A DNA stretch of 61,236 bases from Muribaculaceae bacterium (GTDB taxonomy: Bacteria; Bacteroidota; Bacteroidia; Bacteroidales; Muribaculaceae). The notes beneath the pieces are model-generated. The model had not been told where the DNA came from. It did no database searches and saw only the letters and a list, made by a program, of their open reading frames with translations. Where the stretch lies: positions 1 to 61,236 of the forward strand of contig JAIDXM010000023.1 in NCBI GenBank assembly GCA_029058745.1, read 5' to 3'. The position numbers and the translations under genes were made by a program. Positions 26,348 to 35,941 of this stretch are shown here, in pieces (position 1 is the first letter of the stretch; every line of letters begins with the position of its first letter).

Positions 26348-27655
26348 ATGAGTAGAATAGAGAATTTGCTCGGATGGCTTGACGAATCCACATGCAATTT
26401 CAGGGCGATCGAGACCATGAGACGAGAGCTGGAGACTGCGGGCTTTACCGAGCTCCGACAGGCCGACCGCTGGGATGTCACACCCGGGTCGCGGCATTAT
26501 ATAGTGAAAAACGACAGTGCCATAATCGCGTTTATAGCCGGGACCGGCATCCCGGGGGATTGCGGATTCCGGATAATCTCGGCACATAGCGACAGCCCAT
26601 GTCTCAAGCTGAAGCCGAATTGCGAGATATACGGCGACGGAGGTGTAGTGTCGTTGAATGTGGAGAAGTATGGAGGCGGGATATTATATACCTGGTTTGA
26701 CCGTCCGCTGTCGATGTCCGGACGTGTGATGGTTGACTCAGGCAATCCGTTGACTCCGGAGACTATCATTTTTGATCTTGACAGGCCGGTGGCCACCATT
26801 CCGCATCTCGCGATTCATTTCAACCGTGGAGTCAATGAGGGCAACACGCTGAGTGTGCAGAAGGATATGAAACCTGTGCTCGGTTATTACAGTAAGGAAG
26901 AGATTCGGGCTGCCATGTCGAAGGGAGGCTTTGTCAAGATGATGGTGGCGGAGCGTATAGGTATCAATCCGCTTGACATAATAGACTACGAGATTTGTCT
27001 GTATCCTTTCGAGAAGGCTTCGCTGTGTGGCGTGGAGGATGAGTATTTCCAGTCGGGAAGAATCGATGACCTGTCGATGGCCTATGCCGGACTTGAGGCA
27101 TTGCTCTCAACAGCCGGGGAGATTTGTCCCGACACACGAGTGCTCGCTGTGTTTGACAATGAGGAGACCGGGTCCGGCACTAAGCAGGGGGCGCATTCAC
27201 CGGTTTTGCGCGATATGCTTGAGCGTCTGACTCTGAACCTGGGTGGCGACAGTGAGGCTTTCTACAGGAGTGTGGCCCGCTCATTTATGATTTCTGCCGA
27301 TGACGCCCATGCATGGCATCCCAACTATAACGAGAAGTATGACCCCACGAATCATCCCGTGATAGGGGGAGGCCCGGTTGTTAAAATCAATTCCAACTGC
27401 AAGTATATGACGGATGCCGACGGTGCTGCTGTGTTCCGGAATCTTTGCAGGAAGGCGGGGGTTCCATGCCAGACGTTCGTGAATCATTCAGATGTGGCCG
27501 GCGGTTCCACGCTTGGCAATATCCTTACGAGTCAGCTTGATCTCAGGGGCGTGGATATGGGCAACGCTATTTGGGCCATGCATTCCGCGAGAGAGACAGC
27601 CGGAGTGGCGGACCATCTGGCCACCGTGGAAGTGTTCAAGACATTCTTCAGCTGA
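26348..27655 (+). CDS. M18-family aminopeptidase (aspartyl-type)
   Basis: This cytoplasmic zinc aminopeptidase of the M18 family releases N-terminal (often acidic) residues from peptides. Metal and catalytic motifs appear in order: SAHSDSPCLKLKP (metal His and following Asp region), GRIDDLSMAYAGLEALL (bridging Asp), VLAVFDNEETGSGTKQGAHS (catalytic and metal Glu), SADDAHAWHPNY (metal Asp) and FVNHSDVAGGSTLG (metal His). The length, 435 residues, is normal. The start is uncertain among TTG 26342, ATG 26345 and ATG 26348; I give the last. It lies 11 bases after the DUF5063 gene in the same direction. Confidence 0.92.
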   Translation: MSRIENLLGWLDESTCNFRAIETMRRELETAGFTELRQADRWDVTPGSRHYIVKNDSAIIAFIAGTGIPGDCGFRIISAHSDSPCLKLKPNCEIYGDGGVVSLNVEKYGGGILYTWFDRPLSMSGRVMVDSGNPLTPETIIFDLDRPVATIPHLAIHFNRGVNEGNTLSVQKDMKPVLGYYSKEEIRAAMSKGGFVKMMVAERIGINPLDIIDYEICLYPFEKASLCGVEDEYFQSGRIDDLSMAYAGLEALLSTAGEICPDTRVLAVFDNEETGSGTKQGAHSPVLRDMLERLTLNLGGDSEAFYRSVARSFMISADDAHAWHPNYNEKYDPTNHPVIGGGPVVKINSNCKYMTDADGAAVFRNLCRKAGVPCQTFVNHSDVAGGSTLGNILTSQLDLRGVDMGNAIWAMHSARETAGVADHLATVEVFKTFFS

Positions 27656-27793
27656 GAGGGGGCGCCCTCCGGTTGGGTTTGCAGTGTCCCTGAGTGTTTC
27701 GTGCCGAAATCCGTCATGAAATCCTCGGGGACTTTAATGTCCGGATTGAAATAAACTCAGTTTGGATTTTAACTTAACTTAAATAACTGAAAA

Positions 27794-27825
27794 TTTGCGG
27801 GGGCAGATAATTTTTAATACCTTTG
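27794..27825 (+). promoter_or_regulatory. Promoter of tig
   Basis: TTTG (27794-27797), a 20-base spacer and TACCTTTG (27818-27825) match the Bacteroidetes consensus. The leader before the ATG at 27917 is about 85 bases. Confidence 0.8.
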
Positions 27826-27916
27826 CAACCGGATTTGCGGTGACTGGAGACCAGAAACCGGGAGCCCTTTATGAAAAAGCAGGAAATTAAAATAAAATTC
27901 CAGATAAAAAGTCAAC

Positions 27917-29278
27917 ATGAACGTAAATTACGAAAAACTTGATAATGTGAACGGTGTCGTTACCGTTTCAATCGAGGAGAAAGACTACGCTGACAAGGTA
28001 TCAAAACAGCTCAAAGAGATTGGCAAGAAGCATGCAGAGCCCGGATTCCGTCCCGGCAAGGTTCCTGCCGCTCTTATAGCAAAGAAATATGGCACGGCTG
28101 TAAAATATGACATCATCAACAAGGAGGTGGCAGACGCTGTGTTCAATTATATAAAGGAAAACAATCTGCATGTTCTCGGCCAGCCGGTTCCGCAGAGCGA
28201 CAATAGCTTCAATATCGAGAACAGTGAGTTTACATTCAAGTTCAATGTAGGACTCGCTCCCGAAATTGACAATCATGTCAACAAGGAGCTTCACGTTCCC
28301 TATTACACAATCACAGTCACTGACGAGATGGTCAACGAGCAGATTGAGGGCTTGCGTCAGCGTTTCGGCCGTCAGGAGGCCGGAGAGGAGACTGAGGCCA
28401 ATGCTGTGATAAAGGGTAATATCACCGAGTTGAACGAGGATGGCTCAGTAAAGGAGGGTGGCGTTGTCGTGGAGAATGGCATCATCGCTCCCATCCATTT
28501 CAAGAACGAGGACCAGAAGAAGCTGTTCGAGAACAAGAAGGTTGGGGATGTGGTAGTCTTCAATCCTGCCGCCACCTGCGATTCCAATGCGGTTGAGATG
28601 TCTTCAATGCTCAATATAGACAAGGAGGATGTTGATTCTCATAAGGGTGACTTCAATTTTGAGATTAAGGAAATCATAGTGCTTAAGCCCGCAGAGCTCA
28701 ACCAGGAGTTCTTTGACAACGCTGTCGGCAAGGATAAGGCTCACAATGAGGAGGAATTCCGTGCGGCAATCAAGGAGCTCATCGGCCTGAACTTTGAGAA
28801 TGACTCCAACTATCGTTTCACCATTGACGCCAAAGAGGCGGTGGAAAAAGCTGTCGGAGCTCTTGAACTTCCCGAATCTATGCTTAAGGATTTCCTCGTG
28901 CGTCAGAATGAGGGTCTGAATGCGGAGAATGTTGACGAGGAGTTCAACAAAATGCGTGGCCAGCTTGAGTGGGATCTTGTTCGCGACAACATCGCGGAGA
29001 AATTTGAGGTGAAGGTTAACGAGGAGGATGTGCTTGACGAGGCACGCGGCGTTGTTGCGCGTCAGCTCATGCAGTATGGCCCTGCCGCATTGACCGACCA
29101 GATTATCGACAAATATGCCCATGAGGTAGCCAAGGACAAGAAGAATCACGATATGCTTTTCCAGAATGCCCTCACCCGCAAGGTCTTTGAGGTAATCAAG
29201 GAGAACGTGTCGCTCGACAATAAGGAGGTGAGCGTGGAGGAATTCCGTCAGCTGTTCGCTCCGGCGGCAGAGGCGTAA
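27917..29278 (+). CDS. tig: Trigger factor (ribosome-associated chaperone)
   Basis: Trigger factor meets new chains at the ribosome exit. The ribosome-binding N-terminal domain has the signature region GFRPGKVPAALIAKKYG (about 43-59). The middle part (about 155-245) is where the FKBP-type domain sits; it is poorly conserved here, as in other Bacteroidetes proteins. A long helical C-terminal arm domain follows, ending EEFRQLFAPAAEA. At 453 residues the length is normal. It has a consensus promoter upstream and a terminator hairpin before clpP, the usual tig-clpP-clpX arrangement. Confidence 0.93.
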   Translation: MNVNYEKLDNVNGVVTVSIEEKDYADKVSKQLKEIGKKHAEPGFRPGKVPAALIAKKYGTAVKYDIINKEVADAVFNYIKENNLHVLGQPVPQSDNSFNIENSEFTFKFNVGLAPEIDNHVNKELHVPYYTITVTDEMVNEQIEGLRQRFGRQEAGEETEANAVIKGNITELNEDGSVKEGGVVVENGIIAPIHFKNEDQKKLFENKKVGDVVVFNPAATCDSNAVEMSSMLNIDKEDVDSHKGDFNFEIKEIIVLKPAELNQEFFDNAVGKDKAHNEEEFRAAIKELIGLNFENDSNYRFTIDAKEAVEKAVGALELPESMLKDFLVRQNEGLNAENVDEEFNKMRGQLEWDLVRDNIAEKFEVKVNEEDVLDEARGVVARQLMQYGPAALTDQIIDKYAHEVAKDKKNHDMLFQNALTRKVFEVIKENVSLDNKEVSVEEFRQLFAPAAEA

Positions 29279-29311
29279 TCACAATCCGTCTCCGTCAGCA
29301 ACGACAAAGGC

Positions 29312-29350
29312 AAGGCCCAGGTCCGGATAATAATGCCGGATGTGGGTCTT
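29312..29350 (+). terminator. Terminator after tig
   Basis: A 15-bp stem with one mismatch (AAGGCCCAGGTCCGG / CCGGATGTGGGTCTT) and a 9-base loop begins 33 bases after the tig stop. It is followed by GTGCTGTTTTT. Some read-through into clpPX is possible. Confidence 0.75.
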
Positions 29351-29435
29351 GTGCTGTTTTTGGCACGGATTTTGCAAGGAGTATATCAGAAATGCCCTCA
29401 TAAGCGTTATAAAAAAGTAAATACGAAATAAGAAT

Positions 29436-30155
29436 ATGCAAAACGACTTCAGAAATTTTGCCGTCAATCATCTTGGAATGAGTTCAAACACTCTTGACGG
29501 TTATACAAGATATCTTGACAAGTCGGCCGCCAACATTACATCTACAATGCCTACGGCTGACTATATGAACCCATATATTCTTGAGGAACGCCAGCTTAAT
29601 GTGACTCAGATGGATGTTTTCTCACGTCTTATGATGGATCGCATTATATTCCTCGGCACACAGGTTTCTGACACGAGCGCGAATATCATACAGGCCCAGT
29701 TGCTTTATCTCGACTCAATCGACCCGGGAAAGGATATATCGATTTACATCAATTCACCCGGCGGCTCGGTTTATGCGGGACTTGGCATCTACGACACTAT
29801 GCAGTATATATCGAGTGATGTCTCCACGATATGCACAGGTATGGCCGCCTCTATGGCAGCAGTGCTTCTTGTGGCCGGAGAGCATGGCAAGCGATTCGCT
29901 CTTCCCCATTCACGGGTGATGATACATCAGCCTATGGGCGGTATCCAGGGACAGGCTTCTGACATAGAGATTACCGCACGGGAGATATTGAAGCTGAAGG
30001 AAGAGCTTTACCGTATAATTTCGACGCATTCGGGCCAGCCATTCGAGAAAGTCGAGGCGGATTCAGACCGCGACTACTGGATGATAGCATCAGAGGCCAA
30101 GGAATATGGAATGATAGACAAGGTGCTTGAGAACCCGACCAAAGAGAATAAGTGA
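29436..30155 (+). CDS. clpP: ATP-dependent Clp protease proteolytic subunit
   Basis: ClpP forms the protease barrel that works with ClpX. The catalytic Ser139 is in [12 protein letters not shown], His164 in [11 protein letters not shown], and the third member lies in ADSDRDYWM. The oligomer and oxyanion segments [11 protein letters not shown] and QAQLLYLDS are also present. At 239 residues it is longer than the roughly 207 of E. coli because of an N-terminal extension of about 45 residues before [10 protein letters not shown], probably a propeptide or lineage feature. The clpX start overlaps its stop by one base, so the subunits are likely made together. Confidence 0.96.
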   Translation: MQNDFRNFAVNHLGMSSNTLDGYTRYLDKSAANITSTMPTADYMNPYILEERQLNVTQMDVFSRLMMDRIIFLGTQVSDTSANIIQAQLLYLDSIDPGKDISIYINSPGGSVYAGLGIYDTMQYISSDVSTICTGMAASMAAVLLVAGEHGKRFALPHSRVMIHQPMGGIQGQASDIEITAREILKLKEELYRIISTHSGQPFEKVEADSDRDYWMIASEAKEYGMIDKVLENPTKENK

Positions 30156-31408
30156 TGGCTAAGAAAGAAAGCGGGTCGAGATGTTCCATGTGTGGTGTGA
30201 CTGACAGTCCTTCTAACCCGGTGGTGACAGTGCTCGATGGATTGAACCTCTGCACCGATTGCATAAAGTTCATCGACGATGCCCGGGACTCGGAACTCGG
30301 ACGCAGAAAGAAGGATGTGTCTGTCAAGACGGAACCGGAGGCGACCTCTGTCCCTAAACCCCGGGAGATAAAGGAGTTCCTCGACCAGTATATCATCGGG
30401 CAGGATGAGGCGAAGAAGTATCTGTCGGTTGCTGTCTATAACCATTATAAGCGTATCAACCAGGCATCGCAGGATGATGATGTCGATATCGAGAAATCGA
30501 ATATCATACTGGTGGGTCCTACAGGCACGGGCAAGACATTGTTGGCCAAAACGATAGCACGTCTTCTGAATGTTCCCTTCACGATTGTCGATGCAACGGT
30601 GCTCACCGAGGCCGGCTACGTGGGAGAGGACATAGAGTCGTTGCTGACACGTCTCCTGCAAGCCTGTGACTATGATGTGGAGCAGGCGGAACGGGGTATT
30701 GTCTTCATCGATGAGATAGACAAGATTGCCCGTAAGAGTGATAACCCTTCGATAACGCGAGACGTAAGCGGCGAGGGCGTTCAGCAGGGCCTGCTGAAGC
30801 TATTGGAGGGTTCCACAGTGCTTGTTCCGCCGAATGGCGGACGCAAACATCCGGAACAGAAGCTTATACCCGTAGATACTAAGAACATACTCTTCATATG
30901 TGGAGGGGCATTTGATGGAATCGAGCGAAAGATTGCCTCCAGGCTTAACACGCATGTCGTTGGCTACGGGCATGATGAGGCAGGACGTAAGCGGCAAAGG
31001 GAAAACCTTATGCGATATGTGATGCCCCAGGACCTCAAGTCGTTCGGCCTTATACCTGAGATTATAGGTCGTCTTCCGGTGTTGACATCGCTTGAACCTC
31101 TCGACAAGGCGGCATTGCGCCGTATCCTCGTGGAGCCTAAGAATGCCATTATCCGCCAGTATAAGAAGATGTTTCTTCTTGACGGCGTGGAGCTTGAATT
31201 CACAGATGACGCTCTCGACCTGATTGTTGACAAGGCGATAGAGTATAAACTCGGGGCCAGGGGACTGCGCTCTATCGTGGAGACCATAATGGTTGACGCG
31301 ATGTATGATGTGCCGTCGTCTTCGATAAGTAAATTCACGGTTGATGCCGAGTATGTGGCGCGTCAGCTTGAGAAAGCCAATTTTGAGAAGACAAAGATGA
31401 CCGACTGA
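30155..31408 (+). CDS. clpX: ATP-dependent Clp protease ATPase subunit ClpX
   Basis: ClpX unfolds substrates and feeds them to ClpP. The N-terminal zinc finger has Cys10, Cys13, Cys33 and Cys36. The AAA+ core has Walker A GPTGTGKT (121-128), the pore region [16 protein letters not shown], Walker B IVFIDEID (182-189), a sensor region and the arginine-containing [10 protein letters not shown]. The loop after VVGYG is short, and the classic IGF sequence for docking on ClpP is replaced, apparently in a lineage-typical way. The start is ATG 30155; GTG 30152 just upstream is possible. Length 417 residues. Confidence 0.96.
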   Translation: MAKKESGSRCSMCGVTDSPSNPVVTVLDGLNLCTDCIKFIDDARDSELGRRKKDVSVKTEPEATSVPKPREIKEFLDQYIIGQDEAKKYLSVAVYNHYKRINQASQDDDVDIEKSNIILVGPTGTGKTLLAKTIARLLNVPFTIVDATVLTEAGYVGEDIESLLTRLLQACDYDVEQAERGIVFIDEIDKIARKSDNPSITRDVSGEGVQQGLLKLLEGSTVLVPPNGGRKHPEQKLIPVDTKNILFICGGAFDGIERKIASRLNTHVVGYGHDEAGRKRQRENLMRYVMPQDLKSFGLIPEIIGRLPVLTSLEPLDKAALRRILVEPKNAIIRQYKKMFLLDGVELEFTDDALDLIVDKAIEYKLGARGLRSIVETIMVDAMYDVPSSSISKFTVDAEYVARQLEKANFEKTKMTD

Positions 31409-31451
31409 TTAAAAGGGACACTCTCTTATAATTGAAGAATAGTCATTTCAT

Positions 31452-31485
31452 GATGGCGGGGCAATTATCCGGTTGCCCCGCCATC
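31452..31485 (+). terminator. Terminator hairpin after clpX
   Basis: A perfect 13-bp GC-rich stem (GATGGCGGGGCAA / TTGCCCCGCCATC) with an 8-base loop lies 43 bases past the clpX stop. There is no T run after it, so its termination strength is uncertain. Confidence 0.7.
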
Positions 31486-31551
31486 GTGCGTCATAACGGG
31501 AATGGAATTAAAAAAAACGTCAGAGGTGTATGTAGATTGAGGAAAATTTTT

Positions 31552-31559
31552 TAACTTTG
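31552..31559 (+). promoter_or_regulatory. Promoter -7 element for recQ
   Basis: TAACTTTG matches TAnnTTTG and lies 91 bases upstream of the recQ ATG. The -33 region has no TTG at the usual spacing. Confidence 0.5.
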
Positions 31560-31650
31560 TATTAAACTCTGTCTGTGTCCTGCCGATGATGCGGTGGGAA
31601 TATGACAGTGTCTTTTTTTCAGAAAAAAATACTCTTCGAACCTCACAACC

Positions 31651-33831
31651 ATGGCAGACACCAAAGCGATTCATGAAGCCTTGAAATATAATTTCGGCTT
31701 TGACAACTTCAAAGGGAACCAGCTTGAAATCATCAAAAGCCTCCTTGACGGCAATGATGTGTTTGTGCTTATGCCCACCGGAGGTGGCAAATCATTGTGC
31801 TATCAGCTTCCGGCACTCATGTCGGAAGGCACGGCGATAGTCATATCACCTCTTATAGCGCTGATGAAAAACCAGGTTGATGCCATGCGCAACTATGGCG
31901 AGGATGATGGCATAGCACATTTCCTGAATTCATCTCTCAACAGGGCTATGGCTGAAAAAGTGAAGTCGGATGTCCTGTCGGGGCGTACTAAGTTGCTATA
32001 TGTGGCTCCGGAGTCGTTCACCAAGGAGGAGAATATGGCTTTCATGCGACAGATGAAAATCTCGTTCTATGCGGTTGATGAGGCTCATTGCATTTCTGAA
32101 TGGGGACATGACTTCCGTCCGGAATACAGACGCATCCGCTCCATTATCAATGAAGTGGGTTCGAGACCTCTGATAGCCCTGACCGCCACCGCCACACCAA
32201 AAGTGCAACATGATATACAGAAGAACCTCGGGATGCTTGACGCGTTGGTTTTCAAGTCAAGCTTCAACAGGTCGAATCTGTATTATGAGGTTCGCCCTAA
32301 GTCAAAGGATGTGGATCGGGATATAATCCGTTTTATAAAAAACAATAAGGGGAAGTCTGGAATCATATATTGCCTGAGCAGGAAGAGAGTGGAGGAGCTT
32401 GCCGAGACTCTGAGGCTGAACGAGATTTCAGCCCTTCCTTACCATGCGGGCATGGATTCTGTGACCCGGTCAGACAATCAGGATGCTTTCCTTCAGGAAA
32501 GGGTTGATGTGATTGTGGCAACAATAGCGTTCGGCATGGGGATTGACAAGCCTGATGTCCGTTATGTGATCCATTACGATATCCCTAAGAGTCTTGAGGG
32601 ATATTATCAGGAAACGGGACGAGCCGGGCGAGACGGGGGCGAAGGGAAGTGCATTACCTATTACACATATAAAGATCTCCAGAAACTTGACAAGCTGATG
32701 CAAAGCAAGACGGCGGCCGAGCAGGAGATAGGACGCCATTTGCTTGCAGAGACGGCAAGCTATGCGGAGTCGTCGGTTTGTCGAAGAAAGATACTTTTAC
32801 ATTATTTCGGTGAGCAATATGACGATGATAATTGCGGCAATTGCGATAATTGTTTAAATCCAAAAACACAAGTGGAAGCGAAAGAAGAACTTTGCGCCGT
32901 CATAGAGACGGTTTCTGCACTCAAAGAAAAATTTAATCCTGACTACATTGTGAATGTCTTGATAGGGAGGGCCACCGACGAGGTGCGTTCTTACCATCAT
33001 GAGGAGATTGACGAATTCGGATGCCTACAGGGCTCCGATGAGAAAATGCTCTCGACTGTGATACGGCAGGCCGCTATCGCGGGGTACCTTGAGAAAGATG
33101 TGGAGAATTATGGTATAATCCGCGTCACTGCCAAGGGTAAGAAATATGTCAAGAAACCGACATCGTTCAAGGTGGTTGAGGATGTTGACTTCTCTGACAT
33201 CGATGTGGAGCCTCAGCTAAAGGGTGGGGCGGCATGCGCAGTGGATCCCGCGCTATACAATATGCTGAAGGATTTACGCAAGAAGATGGCAAAGAAACTG
33301 GATTTGCCTCCTTATGTTATTTTCCAGGAGCCGAGCCTTGAGGCTATGGCAACCACTTATCCGATAACTATGGATGAGCTTGCCAATATTCCCGGAGTCG
33401 GGGCAGGAAAGGCCAAACGTTTTGGAGAGGAATTCGTGGGGCTTATCAAACGTCATGTGGATGAGAATGAGATAGAACGTCCGGAGGATCTTAGGGTTCG
33501 TTCAATGGCGAATAAGAGCAAGCTTAAAATTTCCATAATCCATAGCATAGACCGTAAGATAGACCTTGAGGAGCTTGCTGAAAGCAAGGGTCTTGAGTTT
33601 GGTGAACTGATAGATGAACTTGAGGCGATAGTCGAGGCGGGAACAAAAATCAACATAGATTATTTCCTTAGTGAAATTATGGATGAAGATCACGAGCTTG
33701 ACATTATAGATTTCTTCAAGGAGAGTCAGGAAGATGATCTTGAGGCTGCTATACAGGAACTTGGCGATGAGTTCACCGAAGAGGAAATCCGTCTGGTGAG
33801 GGTTAAGTTCTTGTCGGAAATGGGAAATTGA
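31651..33831 (+). CDS. recQ: ATP-dependent DNA helicase RecQ
   Basis: RecQ unwinds DNA 3' to 5' in recombination and fork repair. It has Walker A MPTGGGKSLCYQLPAL (from residue 41), the DEAH box AVDEAHCISEWGHDFRPEY, TALTATATPKV and the motif VI region YYQETGRAGRDG. The RecQ-C-terminal zinc site follows (CRRKILLHYFGEQ, then NCGNCDNC), then a winged helix and an HRDC domain (about 545-610, LANIPGVGAGKAKRFGEEF). An acidic tail of about 110 residues beyond HRDC, with repeated helix-turn patterns, makes it 726 residues and longer than the 609 of E. coli; Bacteroidetes RecQ often has this tail. Confidence 0.95.
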   Translation: MADTKAIHEALKYNFGFDNFKGNQLEIIKSLLDGNDVFVLMPTGGGKSLCYQLPALMSEGTAIVISPLIALMKNQVDAMRNYGEDDGIAHFLNSSLNRAMAEKVKSDVLSGRTKLLYVAPESFTKEENMAFMRQMKISFYAVDEAHCISEWGHDFRPEYRRIRSIINEVGSRPLIALTATATPKVQHDIQKNLGMLDALVFKSSFNRSNLYYEVRPKSKDVDRDIIRFIKNNKGKSGIIYCLSRKRVEELAETLRLNEISALPYHAGMDSVTRSDNQDAFLQERVDVIVATIAFGMGIDKPDVRYVIHYDIPKSLEGYYQETGRAGRDGGEGKCITYYTYKDLQKLDKLMQSKTAAEQEIGRHLLAETASYAESSVCRRKILLHYFGEQYDDDNCGNCDNCLNPKTQVEAKEELCAVIETVSALKEKFNPDYIVNVLIGRATDEVRSYHHEEIDEFGCLQGSDEKMLSTVIRQAAIAGYLEKDVENYGIIRVTAKGKKYVKKPTSFKVVEDVDFSDIDVEPQLKGGAACAVDPALYNMLKDLRKKMAKKLDLPPYVIFQEPSLEAMATTYPITMDELANIPGVGAGKAKRFGEEFVGLIKRHVDENEIERPEDLRVRSMANKSKLKISIIHSIDRKIDLEELAESKGLEFGELIDELEAIVEAGTKINIDYFLSEIMDEDHELDIIDFFKESQEDDLEAAIQELGDEFTEEEIRLVRVKFLSEMGN

Positions 33832-33976
33832 CAGACAACTTTTACCTTCTTGTATAATTTTATCAATTTAGATTCGTTTAAAGATTGATAAGTAAATAAT
33901 TGCGAAAATTTTGCGAAATTTCTTTCCCAGTCGGTTTCATATGTGTCGATTTGGAGAGTTTTGCGAATTAATTGAT

Positions 33977-35929
33977 ATGGTAAACGTTTCATTCATAGTA
34001 AAAAACAGGCTTCTTGCGGGAGCCGGGTTATCTCTATTCGTGTTGGCTATGACAGCGAAAGATTCTGTGATAATGACAGTCAACGGAGAGGATGTGCCCA
34101 AATCGGAGTTTGAGTACCTGTATCATAAGAACAGCCAGCAGCAACTTTCTCCTCAGACTCTTGGGGAGTATGCCGAGATGTTCAAGCTCTATAAGTTGAA
34201 AGTGGCGGATGCCAAGGCCGAGGGAATCGACACCACCGCTTCATTCCGAAAGGAGATGGAACAATACAGGAAAGAACTTGCCGCTCCGTATATTGCAGAT
34301 TCGGTCTTCCTCGACAAACTTATAGAGGAGGCGGCCGAAAGGGAGCGTGAGGAAGTGGAGACAAGCCATATCATGCTATTCAAGACCCGTTCCGCAGCTC
34401 TGAACAGGATATCCCGCCAGCGAATTGACAGCATACGCCAGGCATTGCTTGACGGGGCTGATTTTGTGGAGATGGCATCAAAATACACTCAGGATAAATC
34501 TATGTCATCACCCGGCGGCTATCTGGGCTATGTCAAGGCCAATACGTTTCCATACCTCTTTGAGACAGCGGTCTATACCACTCCAGAGGGTGAAATCTCT
34601 GAGGTGGTAGAGTCGCCGGCCGGCTATCACATAGTAAAAACCGGCAACCGTCGGCCGGCAAAAGGGAGAGTAAGGGCTTCCCATATAATGAAAATGGTGA
34701 AGAAGGATGCCACAGAGGAGGAAAAGGCGAGAATTAAACACGAGATAGACAGCATCCATGCTTTTGTGATTGCAAATCCTGACTCCTTTTCCGAGGTGGC
34801 AAGGACGGAGTCAGAAGATCCCGGGTCTGCCAGGAATGGGGGAGACCTCTCTTGGTTTGGGAGCGGAGAAATGGTGCCGGAATTTGAGAATGCTGCATTC
34901 GCTCTTGAGGATGGTGGAATTTCAGAGCCTGTGAGAAGTGTGTATGGATGGCATATCATAAAGCGCACCGGAACGAAGGGGCCGCGTGATGCCTCCGAAC
35001 TCAGGGAGATGTTGTTGAAGAGGATGGAGAGTCCTCAGGATGACAGATACAGGATTATTCGCGACCATCAGACTGCTCGCCTTGCCGAGAAGCATGGGGC
35101 TTCGATGGTGGTGCCCACTGTCCAGGAGATGAGGCGAATGATTGCCGCCGGTGGCATGGATTCTGTATTCTGGGGAAATCTTTCAAGTGTTCCTTTCAGG
35201 GATTCCGCGCTATTCGTTGTCGATGGCAAAGAGATTCCTGTGAAGGATTATGCCGGATATGTCGGCAGGATGAATATGTCGGATGCGGAAGACGCTCTTG
35301 AGGCTTTCGACACATCGCTTGACTTGTTTTTTAATTCATGTCTCATTGACGCAGAGGAAGATTGGCTGTATTCAAATGTGCCGTCATATCACAATCTGAT
35401 GAAGGAATATCATGACGGAAGCCTCCTTTATGAGATAAGTCTCCGGAAAGTGTGGGACAAGGCTTCAAAGGATAAGGCAGGACTTGAGGATTACTTCAGG
35501 AAACATCGCGGGAAGTACAAGTGGGAGCATCCGCATGTAAAAGGTATTTTGGTTCAAGTGACAAATGATTCCATCGGCACTCTTGTGAGAGAACGTATGA
35601 AGTCTATCCCGGAGGATTCCATACCTCAGGTGTTGCGGAAGGAATTCAGAGGTAAGATCAAGGTTGACCGCATATTGGTTGAGCAGGGCGACAATGCCAT
35701 GGTTGACCATCTAATGTACGGTGGCCCCGAGGCTAAGCCTTCGTCAGATAAGTTCACAAACTATTTCTTGTATAACGAGCGCGTATTGGATGCTCCAGAG
35801 GAGGCGTCAGATGTGAAGTCGCTGGTGACAGCTGACTATCAGGCAGCTCTTGAATCCGCCTGGATAAAGGAACTCAGGAGGAGATATAAGGTGAAAGTGA
35901 ATAAGAAGGAGCTTAACAGCGTGAAATAA
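33977..35929 (+). CDS. Periplasmic SurA/PpiC-type peptidyl-prolyl isomerase
   Basis: This is a periplasmic chaperone-isomerase. The start at 33977 (MVNVSFIVKNRLLAGAGLSL) gives a signal peptide; the in-frame start at 33911 would add 22 residues in front of it, and a near-consensus promoter (TTG 33885, AAATTTTG 33906-33913) overlaps that start. After an N-terminal chaperone segment there are two parvulin domains, about 120-220 (SHIMLFKTRS, then GGYLGYVKANTFPYLFETAV) and about 225-335 (ASHIMKMVKK, then GGDLSWFGSGEMVPEFENAA, and GWHIIK). The 650-residue size is normal for the Bacteroidales relatives. It begins a series with two related genes and an OstA-like gene, pointing to outer-membrane protein biogenesis. 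Confidence 0.9.
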   Translation: MVNVSFIVKNRLLAGAGLSLFVLAMTAKDSVIMTVNGEDVPKSEFEYLYHKNSQQQLSPQTLGEYAEMFKLYKLKVADAKAEGIDTTASFRKEMEQYRKELAAPYIADSVFLDKLIEEAAEREREEVETSHIMLFKTRSAALNRISRQRIDSIRQALLDGADFVEMASKYTQDKSMSSPGGYLGYVKANTFPYLFETAVYTTPEGEISEVVESPAGYHIVKTGNRRPAKGRVRASHIMKMVKKDATEEEKARIKHEIDSIHAFVIANPDSFSEVARTESEDPGSARNGGDLSWFGSGEMVPEFENAAFALEDGGISEPVRSVYGWHIIKRTGTKGPRDASELREMLLKRMESPQDDRYRIIRDHQTARLAEKHGASMVVPTVQEMRRMIAAGGMDSVFWGNLSSVPFRDSALFVVDGKEIPVKDYAGYVGRMNMSDAEDALEAFDTSLDLFFNSCLIDAEEDWLYSNVPSYHNLMKEYHDGSLLYEISLRKVWDKASKDKAGLEDYFRKHRGKYKWEHPHVKGILVQVTNDSIGTLVRERMKSIPEDSIPQVLRKEFRGKIKVDRILVEQGDNAMVDHLMYGGPEAKPSSDKFTNYFLYNERVLDAPEEASDVKSLVTADYQAALESAWIKELRRRYKVKVNKKELNSVK

Positions 35930-35941
35930 CCGGAAGGAGTC

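Noticed and set aside
27656..27669. Short hairpin (GAGGG GGCG CCCTC) at the M18 peptidase stop
   Set aside because: The stem is only five pairs with no T run, so it is too weak to call a terminator.
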